DNA of 64,000 nucleotides, from positions 3,906,001 to 3,970,000 of the forward strand of contig NC_014666.1 in the NCBI RefSeq assembly GCF_000166135.1. The letters run 5' to 3'. Shown here in pieces: positions 52,648-61,731 of this stretch. The stretch is from Pseudofrankia inefficax. Its GTDB lineage: Bacteria; Actinomycetota; Actinomycetes; Frankiales; Frankiaceae. The position numbers and the translations under genes were made by a program. Within the stretch, counting starts at the first letter, position 1; every line of letters starts with the position of its first letter. The notes beneath the pieces are model-generated. The model was not told the DNA's origin, ran no database searches, and saw nothing but the letters and a program-made list of their open reading frames with translations.

Positions 52648-53835
52648 ATGACGAGCGGCGACGCCTCCGAGCTGGTTCGCGCGGCGCTCCCGGAGTGTCT
52701 GGAGCGCGGCGAGATCGGGCTACAGGTCGCGGTCTGGGCCGACGGGCGGCTCGTGGTCGACGAGGCGGCCGGCCTGCTCGCTCCCGACGGGGCCGCGCCG
52801 ATGACGACCGGGACACCGCTGCCGGTCTTCTCGGTGACCAAGGCGATCACCGCGACGGCGCTGCACCTGCAGGCCGAGCGCGGCCTCGTCGACTACGAGG
52901 CCCCGGTCGCGCGGTACTGGCCGCGGTTCGCGGTCAACGGCAAGGACCGGATGACCGTTCGCGACGTGCTGTCGCACCGATCCGGGATCCCCCAGATGCC
53001 CGAGGGGGTGACACCCGAGCTGATGGCGGACTGGGACTGGATGGTGGACCGGATCGCCGGCTACACCCCCGCGTTCCCGCCGGGGACGAAGAACGGATAC
53101 CAGTCGCTGGTGTTCGGCTGGACGGTCGGCGAGATCGTCCGGCGCACCGACCCGCGCGGGCGCGGCTTCGCCGGGTTCGTCCAGGACGAGATCTTCACGC
53201 CGCTGGCGATGACCGACTGCTGGATGGGCGCGCCGGCCGACGAGCTGCACCGGGTCCCGGCTCTGGTCGGCGTCGGGGCGACGGAGGTCCGCCAGCTGGG
53301 CGGCGAAGGGCCCGGCGAGCTGGCGAAGCGGGCGATGCCCGCCGCCGTGGCCCCGAGCGCCACTGTCCACAACCTGCCGGTGGTGCGCGGCGCGGTGCTG
53401 CCCGGCGCGGGCGCGATCGGCCCCGCGCACTCCCTGGTGCGCCTGTTCGCCCTGCTCGCCGGCGGCGGGGAGCTCGACGGTGTGCGGCTGCTGTCCGAGC
53501 GGCGCGTGCGGGCGTGCCTCGCGCCGCGGGAGAACCCCGACGAGCTTGACACCGTGTTCGGTGGCGGGAACCGGATCGCCCCGCCGATCGGCCGGGGCGG
53601 CTACTGGACCGCGCACGACCTGTTCGGCGGTGGGCCGGTGCTGTGCCACCCGGGCGCCGGAGCCTCGATCGGCTGGGCGAACGTGGACACCGGCCTCGCG
53701 CTGGTGGTCACGCACAACCGGATGTTCGGCTTCGACCCCCGCCTGCACGAGGTCCGTGACCACCCGTTCTTCCCGATCCTGGCAGCGCTGTCCACCGCGT
53801 ATCCCGAATCCTTCGCATCGGCGTCCGGATCATGA
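52648..53835 (+). CDS. Beta-lactamase-fold serine hydrolase (class C/EstB-like)
   Basis: Hydrolase of 395 residues from the ATG at 52648. Catalytic SxxK is S62-V-T-K65 (PVFSVTKAITA); the tyrosine motif is GYQSLVFGW; a third-strand motif is CHPGAGAS (HxG). No signal peptide is present, so it is a cytoplasmic esterase rather than a secreted beta-lactamase. Often such enzymes cleave lactones, esters or carnitine-type conjugates in catabolic clusters. It overlaps the enoyl-CoA hydratase by 4 nt (ATGA). Confidence 0.85.
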   Translation: MTSGDASELVRAALPECLERGEIGLQVAVWADGRLVVDEAAGLLAPDGAAPMTTGTPLPVFSVTKAITATALHLQAERGLVDYEAPVARYWPRFAVNGKDRMTVRDVLSHRSGIPQMPEGVTPELMADWDWMVDRIAGYTPAFPPGTKNGYQSLVFGWTVGEIVRRTDPRGRGFAGFVQDEIFTPLAMTDCWMGAPADELHRVPALVGVGATEVRQLGGEGPGELAKRAMPAAVAPSATVHNLPVVRGAVLPGAGAIGPAHSLVRLFALLAGGGELDGVRLLSERRVRACLAPRENPDELDTVFGGGNRIAPPIGRGGYWTAHDLFGGGPVLCHPGAGASIGWANVDTGLALVVTHNRMFGFDPRLHEVRDHPFFPILAALSTAYPESFASASGS

Positions 53836-54719
53836 GGACCGGCAGCATCGCCGTCGAGACCGACGGCCCGATCGCTCAGTTGGTCATCGACAAGCCGACC
53901 GCCGCGAACGCGCTGACGCCTGACGACGTGCTGGCGCTCGTCGCGGCCTACGAGGAACTCGACGCGGCCGGCGCGGCCAAGGTGATCGTGCTGTCGGGCC
54001 GGGGCCGAGGCTTCTGCGCGGGTCACGACCTGCGGCGCCCCGGCGCCGTCGAGGGATCCGCCGGCGGCCCTGAGCCGTCCGGCGCGGCAGCCGGTGCGCA
54101 GGCCGGCTCGGCCGGCGAACCCGAGTCCGGCGTCCTGGACGACTGGCGCGGGCTGCGGCGGTCGAGCCGAGCGCTGTTGCGGATGCGCGACGGCGACACC
54201 CCGGTGCTGGCCCGGGTGCACGGCTACTGTCTGGGCAGCGGAGTGGACCTGATGCTCATGTGCGACCTCGCGGTGGCGACGACGACGTGCCGGTTCTCGC
54301 ACCCGGCGATCCGGGCGGCCGGCGGTACGCCCAACGCCATGGCCTACCCGTCCTGGATCGGCACGGCGCGCACGAAGGAGTTCCTCTGGGTGACCCCGGA
54401 GCTGACCGGCATCGAGGCCGCGGCCTGGGGGATGGTCAACCGCGCCGTGCTGCCGGAGGAGCTCGACGACACGGTGGGGGAGTGGGCCGCGCGGATCGCG
54501 AGCCTGCCCAAGGACAACATCACGATCCAACGGCAGCACCTGCGCCGGATCCAGGACCTCGCCGGGTTCCGGCAGGCGATCGAGCTTGGCGCCGATCTGG
54601 ACACTCTCGCGCACACCAGCAGCGCCACCAGCGCCTGGCGGTCCGTCATCGCCGAGGACGGCCTCCCCGAGGCGATCCGTCGCCGCGACCAGGCGTTCCG
54701 TCACCCTCGCGGCGGGTGA
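53832..54719 (+). CDS. Enoyl-CoA hydratase/isomerase family protein
   Basis: Crotonase-fold protein of 295 residues. GRGFCAGHDLRRP forms the oxyanion-hole region and the second motif is ARVHGYCLGSGVDLMLMCD. An inserted low-complexity Gly/Ala/Ser loop (about 80-100, GSAGGPEPSGAAAGAQAGSA) follows the first motif and is absent in usual hydratases. The acidic catalytic residues are not obvious by eye. Probably adds water to, or isomerises, an acyl-CoA. Overlaps the hydrolase stop, and lies 54 nt before the P450. Confidence 0.83.
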   Translation: MRTGSIAVETDGPIAQLVIDKPTAANALTPDDVLALVAAYEELDAAGAAKVIVLSGRGRGFCAGHDLRRPGAVEGSAGGPEPSGAAAGAQAGSAGEPESGVLDDWRGLRRSSRALLRMRDGDTPVLARVHGYCLGSGVDLMLMCDLAVATTTCRFSHPAIRAAGGTPNAMAYPSWIGTARTKEFLWVTPELTGIEAAAWGMVNRAVLPEELDDTVGEWAARIASLPKDNITIQRQHLRRIQDLAGFRQAIELGADLDTLAHTSSATSAWRSVIAEDGLPEAIRRRDQAFRHPRGG

Positions 54720-54773
54720 CCGAGCCGCGCCCTGGACTGACGGATTACGCACGCATGCTGAACGGAGAAGAAC

Positions 54774-56036
54774 GTGGAACGAGACTGGACGAGCATCGAC
54801 AACCGCCTGAACGATCCCCTCTGGTACCGCGAGCGTGCGGAGTTCCTCGCGGCCTACCGGCTTCTTCGCGACGAGGACCCGGTCCACTGGGCGAAGGATG
54901 AGGCGTATGGCCGGTCCTTCTGGTTTCTTACCCGGCATGAGCACGTCAAGCAGGCCCTGGGCGACCACATGACCTTCAGCAGCCGTCACCTGTGGACGGT
55001 CGGGCGGCCGCCCCGGTCGCCGCGCCGGTTCACGCTGGAACAGCGGTACGAGCTGGGCCTGGAAGCCCGCGTGGTCAACGTCGACCCACCCATCCACACC
55101 TACCTCCGGCGCCCGATGAACCGCTACTTCAGCGTCCCGTCGATCGCCAAGCTGACCGACCAGATCCAGCGGTACTCCGACGAGGTCGTCGACCGGGCGC
55201 GGGGCCTGGAGAAGTTCGACCTGGTCGAGGAGGTGGCCGCCCAGCTCCCCGTCCGGGTGATCCTGGGCATGCTCGGGGTTCCGGAGGAGGACTGGGCCCT
55301 CGTGCGGAACGCGGCCGGCATGTACACCCAGAGCCACGACCCACGCTTCCTCGTGGACGACGACCCGGTGAAGACCGCCGAGACCGGCCTGCGGCAGCTC
55401 ATCGACTACGCCATGGACCTGGCCGAGGAGCGCAAGCGTGAGCCCAGGGACGACTTCGCCACGGTCGTGACCGAGATGAAGATCGAGGGCGAGAAACTCA
55501 GTACCTACGAGCTGCGCGGCTGGTTCAGCGCCCTGATCCTCGGCGGCATCGAGACCTCGCGCAACGCCATCAGCGCCGGCCTTTGGCAGCTGCTCGTGCA
55601 TCCAGACCAGCGCGAGATCTTCCTGTCCGCGCCGGCGGGCCGGGCACTGGACCTGGTCGACGAGGTCATCCGGTGGACCAGCCCGGCGCGTTCCCTGCTG
55701 CGGGTGGCCACGCGTGACGTCGAGATGGGCGGCAAGGAGATCCGGCAGGGCGACTGGGTGCTGCTGTCCCTCATCTCGGCCAACCACGACGAACGCGTCT
55801 TCGAGGACCCGGGGCGGTTCGACCTGCGGCGCGACCCGGTCGACCATGTCGGCCTGGGCGACGGGATCCACAAGTGCCTGGGCCGGAACCTGCTCCGCCT
55901 CGAGTTCACGACCCTCGCCAGGACCCTTCTTCAGGCGTTCCCGGACATGAGCTGCGCCGGCGAGCCGACCTGGATGCTGGACGTGAACGGCTCGGGGCTG
56001 GCCTCGCTCGAGGTCCGTCCCTACGCGGCGGCCTGA
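54774..56036 (+). CDS. Cytochrome P450 with altered heme-loop motif
   Basis: P450 monooxygenase of 420 residues. The heme cysteine is C368 in VGLGDGIHKCLG (359-370), where the usual first Phe (FGxGxHxCxG) is Leu361. The ExxR pair is E297/R300 (DEVIRW), and the I-helix oxygen-activation segment is LILGGIETSRN (E260, T261). GTG start after GGAGAAG. Ferredoxin and ferredoxin reductase genes follow at 9 nt and by overlap, so a complete class I electron chain is co-encoded. Likely hydroxylates a hydrophobic acid or steroid/terpenoid in the same pathway; substrate unknown. Confidence 0.92.
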   Translation: MERDWTSIDNRLNDPLWYRERAEFLAAYRLLRDEDPVHWAKDEAYGRSFWFLTRHEHVKQALGDHMTFSSRHLWTVGRPPRSPRRFTLEQRYELGLEARVVNVDPPIHTYLRRPMNRYFSVPSIAKLTDQIQRYSDEVVDRARGLEKFDLVEEVAAQLPVRVILGMLGVPEEDWALVRNAAGMYTQSHDPRFLVDDDPVKTAETGLRQLIDYAMDLAEERKREPRDDFATVVTEMKIEGEKLSTYELRGWFSALILGGIETSRNAISAGLWQLLVHPDQREIFLSAPAGRALDLVDEVIRWTSPARSLLRVATRDVEMGGKEIRQGDWVLLSLISANHDERVFEDPGRFDLRRDPVDHVGLGDGIHKCLGRNLLRLEFTTLARTLLQAFPDMSCAGEPTWMLDVNGSGLASLEVRPYAAA

Positions 56037-56045
56037 GGACTCTCG

Positions 56046-56354
56046 ATGTCGATCAAAGTGACCTTCCGCCTCGCCGACGGCTCGGCCCGTGTCGTGGTGG
56101 CCGAGCCCGGCACCAGCGTCATGCGCGTCGCCGTGGAGAACGGCGTCCCGGGCATCGTCGGCGAGTGCGGCGGCGAGATGTCCTGCGCCACCTGCCACGT
56201 CCACGTCGACCCCGACCTCGCGTTTCGGTCCATGAGCGCCGACGAGGAGGACATGCTGGAGGCCGTCGACGACCGGCTGCCGACCAGCCGCCTCGGCTGC
56301 CAGCTCATCCTGCGCGACGAGCTCGGCGAGATCGCGGTGACGGTCCCGTCGTGA
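56046..56354 (+). CDS. 2Fe-2S ferredoxin
   Basis: Adrenodoxin/putidaredoxin-type ferredoxin of 102 residues. Cluster ligands are C41, C47, C50 and C85 (GECGGEMSCATCHVH ... RLGCQL), spaced CX5CX2C and a distal C. It transfers electrons from the reductase to the P450. 9 nt after the P450 stop; overlaps the reductase start (GTGA). Confidence 0.93.
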   Translation: MSIKVTFRLADGSARVVVAEPGTSVMRVAVENGVPGIVGECGGEMSCATCHVHVDPDLAFRSMSADEEDMLEAVDDRLPTSRLGCQLILRDELGEIAVTVPS

Positions 56355-57601
56355 CGCCGAGCCCGTCCGCGGACGGCACCTACGACGTGGTCGTCGTGGG
56401 CGGTGGCCACGCGGGAACACAGGTCGTGACCGAGCTGGTGGCCGCCGGCTTCGACGGCCGGATCGCGCTCGTCGAGGCCGGCGCGCGCCGGCCGTACGAG
56501 CGGCCGCCCCTGTCCAAGGGCCTGCTCAAGGGCGACGTCGAGGAGGGCCAGCTCGACCTGCGGGCCGACGCGTTCTGGCAGAACGCGGGCGTCGAGCTCC
56601 GCACGGACCAGACAGTGGTCCTGGTCGACGCCGGCCGCGGCCTGGTGGAGACGAGCCGCGGCGCGACGCTGCGGTTCGGCCGGCTCGTCTGGGCGGCCGG
56701 TGGCAGCCCGCGCCGCCTGGACCTGCCGGGCTTCACGCTCGCGGGGGTTCACCAGCTCGCCTCGATCGACGACGCGCTTCGGCTCAGGGCGGCGATCAGG
56801 GCGGGCGGGCGGTTCGTCCTGGTCGGCGGCGGGTTCATCGGCCTGGAGGTGGCGGCGGCGTGCGCCGAGGCGGGCGTCGCGACGCACGTTCTCGAGCGTG
56901 CGGACCGGCTTCTGGAACGCGTCACCGGCCCCGAGGTGTCCGACTACTTCCGCCGGCTGCACGAAGGCGCCGGGGTCGAGATCTCCCTCGGCGCGGACGT
57001 GGTGGGCTTCGAGTCGGGCGACGGCGCGACGGTCTCGGCCGTCGCGCTCGCGTCCGGGGAGTCCGTCCCCGCCGACCGGGTGCTCGTCGCGGTCGGCCTC
57101 GTGCCCAACGTCGAGCCGCTGCGGCGGGCCGGCGCCAGCGTCACCGACGGCCTGGACGTCGACGCGGCGGGGGCGACGAGCCTCCCGCGCGTCTTCGCGG
57201 CCGGCGACTGCGCCCGGTTCCCGCACGCGCGGCGCGGTCCGACCCGGCTGGAGTCGATCAACAACGCGGTCGAACAGGCGAAGGTCATCGCCGCGAACAT
57301 CCTGGGCGGCGAGCCGCGGGCGGCCTACGCCCCGGTGCCCAGGTTCTGGTCGAACCAGTACGCGACGAGGTTCAAGTCGGTCGGGCTGGTCGGGCGGGAC
57401 GACGAGCGGCTGGTCCGCGGCGACGCCACGTCCGCCAGCTTCAGCGTCGTCTACCTCCACGACGGAGCCGTCACCGCGCTCGACTGTGTGAACAACACGC
57501 GTGACTACGTGGCCGGCGCGAAGGTTCTCGGCGCCCGGCTCGCGACGGACCTGGCCCGCGACCCGGCCCGCCCGTTGGCCGAGGCCGTGCTACCAGCCTG
57601 A
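56351..57601 (+). CDS. FAD-dependent ferredoxin reductase
   Basis: Putidaredoxin-reductase-type enzyme of 416 residues. FAD motif VVVVGGGHAGTQVV, NAD(P)H motif FVLVGGGFIGLEVAAACAEA, and FAAGDCARFP near the C-terminal domain. YERPPLSKGLL is typical of the family. GTG start overlaps the ferredoxin. It reduces the ferredoxin with NADH or NADPH to drive the P450. Two strong hairpins follow it before the convergent operon. Confidence 0.92.
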   Translation: MTPSPSADGTYDVVVVGGGHAGTQVVTELVAAGFDGRIALVEAGARRPYERPPLSKGLLKGDVEEGQLDLRADAFWQNAGVELRTDQTVVLVDAGRGLVETSRGATLRFGRLVWAAGGSPRRLDLPGFTLAGVHQLASIDDALRLRAAIRAGGRFVLVGGGFIGLEVAAACAEAGVATHVLERADRLLERVTGPEVSDYFRRLHEGAGVEISLGADVVGFESGDGATVSAVALASGESVPADRVLVAVGLVPNVEPLRRAGASVTDGLDVDAAGATSLPRVFAAGDCARFPHARRGPTRLESINNAVEQAKVIAANILGGEPRAAYAPVPRFWSNQYATRFKSVGLVGRDDERLVRGDATSASFSVVYLHDGAVTALDCVNNTRDYVAGAKVLGARLATDLARDPARPLAEAVLPA

Positions 57602-57602
57602 C

Positions 57603-57655
57603 GGCGGGCGCCGGCCCGCCGCTGCCGCTGGCTCGCTCGATCGAGCCAGCGGCAG
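57603..57655. terminator. Double terminator-like hairpin between convergent operons
   Basis: First hairpin: GGCGGGC (57603-57609)/GCCCGCC (57614-57620), loop 4 nt. Second: a perfect 14-bp stem CTGCCGCTGGCTCG (57622-57635)/CGAGCCAGCGGCAG (57642-57655), loop 6 nt. It lies between the reductase stop and the end of the minus-strand phosphotransferase gene. Confidence 0.75.
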
Positions 57656-57676
57656 GGCTTGGGGCCCTGGCAGCGC

Positions 57677-58723
57677 CTACCCGTCGACGATGGACCAGGC
57701 GCGGCTGAGCGCGTTGCGCGACGCCTGGCGGAACCGCTCGCCGAGTGGCGCTGGCGCTAGCCCGGCGCGGGCACGGGCGTAGGTGCCCTCCAGGATGACG
57801 CCCAGCTTGAAGCAGGCGAGGACCGTGTACCACTCGACGTGGCCAACCGGCCTGGTGGTGGTCCTGGCGTAGCTCTCGACCAGCTCAGCCGGGGTGGGGA
57901 AGCCGTCCCAGGGCTCGGCCCCCTTGACGCCGGGCGCCCGCGGGTCGCCGTCCGGCCAGGTCGCGAGCAGCCAGCCGAGGTCGATCAGCGGGTCGCCGAG
58001 GGTCGACAGCTCCCAGTCGATGACGCCGATGACCTCCGGGCGGTCGTGCGCCACCATCACGTTGGCCAGGTGGAAGTCGCCGTGGATCAGGCCCGGGGTG
58101 AAGGCCGCCGGCTTGCGGTCGGCGAGCCAGCGCCCGATCTCGTCGACGTGCGGCGGCCGCCGGTCCGGTGGGTAGCCCGCCAGCTCCCGGTAGGACTCGA
58201 GCTGACGCAGCCAGCGCGTGACCTGCCGGTCGAGGTAGCCCTCGGCGCGGCCGAAGTCGGCCAGCCCGATCGCCGCGTAGTCGACGTCGCCGACGCGGGC
58301 GGCCGTGGCCGCGACCTCCAGCCCCAGCTGGTGACGCCACCGCGGCTCGGCGACGTACCCGGGCGGCAGCGCGACGTTCGGGTTGGCCCCGTCCAGCGGC
58401 GCCATCAGGTAGAAGGCCGCGCCGAGGACCGCCGGGTCGGCGCAGCCGGCGACGTAGGCCGGGTGTGGCACATCCGTCCCCGCGAGCGCGGCCAGCAGCC
58501 GCATCTCGCGGCGCATCGTGTCGTCGTCGCGGGGCTTCTTGTGCACCGGCGGCCGGCGCAGCACGTAGTCGGCGCCGCCCGCGCGCAGCCGCAGCAGCAC
58601 GTTCTGCGTCCCGCCGGAGATCGCCTCGACGACCTCGACCGGCCCGGCCGCGACGCCCTCCCGGCGCAGCCAGCCGGCCAGCGCCGCCAGATCGACACCG
58701 TAGCGAGCCGCGTCGACGCTCAC
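57677..58723 (-). CDS. APH-like phosphotransferase of acyl-CoA dehydrogenase clusters
   Basis: Protein of 348 residues with the aminoglycoside/choline-kinase fold. The catalytic loop is LIHGDFHLANVMV, and the metal-binding DxW is GVIDWELSTLGDPLIDLGWLL. Relatives form the N-terminal domain of ACAD10 and occur as separate genes beside acyl-CoA dehydrogenases; the ACAD10/11 type phosphorylates 4-hydroxy acyl-CoAs before their removal, so an analogous reaction is possible. GTG at 58723 overlaps the SDR stop (GTGA). Last gene of the minus-strand operon. Confidence 0.8.
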   Translation of the reverse strand: MSVDAARYGVDLAALAGWLRREGVAAGPVEVVEAISGGTQNVLLRLRAGGADYVLRRPPVHKKPRDDDTMRREMRLLAALAGTDVPHPAYVAGCADPAVLGAAFYLMAPLDGANPNVALPPGYVAEPRWRHQLGLEVAATAARVGDVDYAAIGLADFGRAEGYLDRQVTRWLRQLESYRELAGYPPDRRPPHVDEIGRWLADRKPAAFTPGLIHGDFHLANVMVAHDRPEVIGVIDWELSTLGDPLIDLGWLLATWPDGDPRAPGVKGAEPWDGFPTPAELVESYARTTTRPVGHVEWYTVLACFKLGVILEGTYARARAGLAPAPLGERFRQASRNALSRAWSIVDG

Positions 58724-59484
58724 GAGGGGCTCCACAGCAGCCCGCCGTCGACCTTGAGGACCGCGCCGGACGTGAAGCTCGACGCGGGTCCGGCCAGGTA
58801 GAGCGCGGCGCCCACGATCTCCTCCGGCCGCCCGGCCCGCTGGAGCGGAATCTCCCGCTGGGCCCGCTCGGTGAAGGCCGCCATGTCCCACGACCTGGCC
58901 ACGTCGGTCAGGAACGGCCCGGCCATGATGACGTTCGCGCGGACCTTCGGCCCGTAGGCGTGCGCGATCCCGGTCGACAGCGCGTGCAGGCCCGCCTTGG
59001 CGATCCCGTAGGGCAGCTCGTGCGCCTTGGGCCGGCCGGCGGCGATGCTGCTGACACTGACGATGCTGCCGCCGTCCGGCAGCCCGGCCATGTGCTCGGC
59101 GGCGAGCACCGACAGCCGGAACGGGCCCTTCAGGTTGACGGCGAGCACCTTGTCGTAGAGGTCCTCGGTGACCTCGGGCAGCGACGGGTAGAGGGGCGAC
59201 ATCCCGGCGTTGTTGACCAGCACGTCGAGGTGGCCGAGCCGGTCCACGACGGTCTCGACGAGCGCCTGGCAGGCCGGCCAGTGCCCGACGTGGCACGGGA
59301 CGGGCAGCGCGGCGCGGCCGGTGGCCGCGGTGATCTCGGCGGCGACGCCGTCGCAGGCGTCGGCCTTGCGGCTGGCGACGACGACGGTCGCGCCGGCCTC
59401 GGCGAAGGCGAACGCCATGGCCCGGCCGAGGCCCCGGGTCGCCCCGGTGATCACCGCGACCTTCCCGGCCAGCTCGTCGCTCAC
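58720..59484 (-). CDS. Short-chain dehydrogenase/reductase
   Basis: SDR of 254 residues. Cofactor motif GATRGLGRAMAFAF, NNAGMSP, catalytic SVSS..YGIAKAG. The Ser-Tyr-Lys set is complete. GTG start overlaps the acyl-CoA dehydrogenase stop; end overlaps the phosphotransferase. Likely oxidises a 3-hydroxyacyl-CoA or alcohol in the pathway. Confidence 0.88.
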   Translation of the reverse strand: MSDELAGKVAVITGATRGLGRAMAFAFAEAGATVVVASRKADACDGVAAEITAATGRAALPVPCHVGHWPACQALVETVVDRLGHLDVLVNNAGMSPLYPSLPEVTEDLYDKVLAVNLKGPFRLSVLAAEHMAGLPDGGSIVSVSSIAAGRPKAHELPYGIAKAGLHALSTGIAHAYGPKVRANVIMAGPFLTDVARSWDMAAFTERAQREIPLQRAGRPEEIVGAALYLAGPASSFTSGAVLKVDGGLLWSPS

Positions 59485-60806
59485 CGCTCGTCCACGAGGA
59501 GCAGGTCCGGGACCTCGGCCGTGTACTTCGCCAGTGCCTCGGCGCGCAGCCGTGGCAGGTGGCCGGTGGGGAACAGGCCGTCGTGCGCCTCATGCTCGCG
59601 CAGCACCAGCCGGCCGAGGTTCATCCGGTGGATGTCGGTCGCCCCGTCGGCGAGCCCCAGGTAGAAGGAGTCGAGCACCCAGCGCGCCAGCGGCAGCTCG
59701 TCGGAGATCCCGAGTGAGCCGTGCAGCTGCACCGCGCGGGCGGCGACGTCGTGCACGACGGTCGGCAGAGCGATCTTCACCGCCGCGATGTCGGTGCGGA
59801 CCCGGTTGTAGTCCTGGTACCGGTCGATGCGGGCCGCGGTGCGCAGCACGAGCAGCCGGAACTGCTCGATCTGCAGCCAGGTGTCGGCGATCATGGCCTG
59901 GACGAGCTGGGTGTCCGCGAGCAGCCGTCCGCCGGAGCGGCGGGACAACGCCCGCTCGCACATCATGTCCAGGGCGCGGCGGACCAGTCCCACCGAGCGC
60001 ATCGCGTGGTGGACCCGGCCGCCACCGAGCCGGACCTGCGCGACCACGAAGCCGCCGCCGCGCTCGCCGAGCAGGTTCGCTCCGGGGATGCGGACGTTGT
60101 CGTAGCGGACGTAGGAGTGGGTGCCCGTCCCCGGCAGGTCGCCGTAGTTGGCGACGTTGCGGATGATCTCGAAGCCGGGTGTGGCCGTCGGCACGATGAA
60201 CATCGACAGCCGCCGGTGGCGCCGCGCGTCCGGCTCGGTCACCGCGAGGACCAGCGCGAAGGCGGCGAACGCGGCGTTGGACGAGAACCACTTCTCGCCG
60301 TTGAGCACCCACTCGTCGCCGTCCGGCTCGGCCCGCAGGGTGAACTCGGTCGGGTCCGAGCCGCCCTGCGGCTCGGTCATCGAGAAGCAGGAGACGATCT
60401 CGTTGTCCAGCAGCGGGCGCAGATAACGCCGCTGGTGCTCGGCGGTCCCGAACCGGGCCAGGATCTCGGCGTTGCCGGAGTCCGGCGCCTGGCAGCCGAA
60501 CACGACCGGGGCGCAGCGGGACCGGCCGAGGATCTCGTTGAGCAGGCCGAGCCGGACCTGGCCGTACCCGGGTCCGCCGAGCTCGGGGCCGAGATGGCAG
60601 GCCCACAGGCCGGCCTCGCGCACCTGCCGCTGCAGCGGGGGGACCAGCGCGGCCCGGCGCGGGTCGGCCAGGTCGCAGGGGTGGCCGAGCACCTGGTCGA
60701 GCGGCTCGACCTCGGTGCTGACGAACTCGTCGGCCCAGCGCAGCTTGGCCGCGAACTCCTCGCCGACGGCGAAGTCCAGGTCCTCGCCCTGCTCGGGCGC
60801 GATCAT
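59481..60806 (-). CDS. Acyl-CoA dehydrogenase
   Basis: FAD acyl-CoA dehydrogenase of 441 residues. FAD/substrate motifs: CFSMTEPQGGSDPTEF, WFSSNAAFAAFALVLAV, GGGFVVAQVRLGGGRVHHAM, VQLHGSLGISDELPLARW. The middle-to-C-terminal part resembles ACAD10/11 and short/branched-chain enzymes of actinobacterial degradation clusters; no obvious catalytic Glu position was fixed by eye. ATG overlaps the upstream LLM gene (ATGA). It introduces an alpha,beta double bond; the adjacent APH-like kinase fits an ACAD10-like pair. Confidence 0.88.
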   Translation of the reverse strand: MIAPEQGEDLDFAVGEEFAAKLRWADEFVSTEVEPLDQVLGHPCDLADPRRAALVPPLQRQVREAGLWACHLGPELGGPGYGQVRLGLLNEILGRSRCAPVVFGCQAPDSGNAEILARFGTAEHQRRYLRPLLDNEIVSCFSMTEPQGGSDPTEFTLRAEPDGDEWVLNGEKWFSSNAAFAAFALVLAVTEPDARRHRRLSMFIVPTATPGFEIIRNVANYGDLPGTGTHSYVRYDNVRIPGANLLGERGGGFVVAQVRLGGGRVHHAMRSVGLVRRALDMMCERALSRRSGGRLLADTQLVQAMIADTWLQIEQFRLLVLRTAARIDRYQDYNRVRTDIAAVKIALPTVVHDVAARAVQLHGSLGISDELPLARWVLDSFYLGLADGATDIHRMNLGRLVLREHEAHDGLFPTGHLPRLRAEALAKYTAEVPDLLLVDER

Positions 60807-61684
60807 GCGTCCGCCAGCGGGAGGATGTTGTCGCGGGCGAAGGCCTTGGCCCACTCGGCGAGCTGGTCGACCTCGATGGCGCCGGCGGGCGAGCGCGGCG
60901 GGTCCACGACGATCCGGGTCGCGCCGGCGTCGAAGAGCTCCTTGAAGCCGGTCGCGGCCTTCAGGAGCGAGCGGTCGGAGACGGTGACCTCGAACGGCCC
61001 GGTGCGGCCGAGCTCGGCGCGCCGGCCGTGCAGGTCCCTGACCCGCTCGCCGAAGACGTCGACGGTCCGGGAGCCGACCTCGATCCAGCCGTCGCCGAGC
61101 TCCGCGGTCCGCCGCAGCGCCGCCGCCGACTTGCCGCCGATCTCGATCGGGATCGACCTGTGCACCGGCTTGGGCCGGAACCTGGTCGGGCCGAAGTCGA
61201 AGAACTCGTCGTGGACCTCGGTGACGTCCTCGGTCCACAGCGCACGCAGCGCCCTGATGGTCGCGTCGGTGCGCCGGCCCCGGTCCTTGAAGGCCTGCCC
61301 GACCCAGTCGAACTCCGCGTCGAGCCAGCCGACGCCGATCCCGAGGACCGCCCGGCCGCCGGACAGCCGGTCCAGCGTGACCAGGCTGCGGGCCGTCGGC
61401 AGCGGATGCCGCAGCGGCAGGATGAAGACTCCGGTGGCGAGCTTGACCCGCTCGGTCGCGGCGGCCAGGTACGACAGCCACAGCCACGGGTCGTACAGCG
61501 CCACGTCGGTGCCGAACGGCAGAGTCCCGTCGGACCGGTAGGGGTAGTCGGTCGGCATCTCGACGGGCAGCGCGAGATGGTCGGGCACCCAGATCGACTC
61601 GAAGCCCGCGTCCTCGTAGATCTCCGCGATGGCTTTGCAGTCCCGCATCCGGGCGCCGGTGATGCGCACGCCGAACTTGCCCAT
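60803..61684 (-). CDS. LLM-class (luciferase-like) flavin/F420 oxidoreductase
   Basis: TIM-barrel protein of 293 residues. YEDAGFESIWVPDHLALPVE, KLATGVFILPLRHPLPTA and GIGVGWLDAEFDWVG are typical; the GGRAVLGIGVGW segment and the length match F420-dependent TIGR-type LLM enzymes common in actinobacteria. Could oxidise an alcohol or reduce an enone with F420, or be a monooxygenase. ATG at 61684; 47 nt after the SDR. Confidence 0.83.
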   Translation of the reverse strand: MGKFGVRITGARMRDCKAIAEIYEDAGFESIWVPDHLALPVEMPTDYPYRSDGTLPFGTDVALYDPWLWLSYLAAATERVKLATGVFILPLRHPLPTARSLVTLDRLSGGRAVLGIGVGWLDAEFDWVGQAFKDRGRRTDATIRALRALWTEDVTEVHDEFFDFGPTRFRPKPVHRSIPIEIGGKSAAALRRTAELGDGWIEVGSRTVDVFGERVRDLHGRRAELGRTGPFEVTVSDRSLLKAATGFKELFDAGATRIVVDPPRSPAGAIEVDQLAEWAKAFARDNILPLADA

Positions 61685-61731
61685 GAATCCTCTCAACCTG
61701 GGTAGTGGGGAGCGGTGCGCGTCGCGGTGAC

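Noticed and set aside
53601-56420. A 939-codon antisense frame opposite the crotonase, P450 and ferredoxin genes.
   Set aside because: It has no recognisable motif and mirrors the codon pattern of the real genes.
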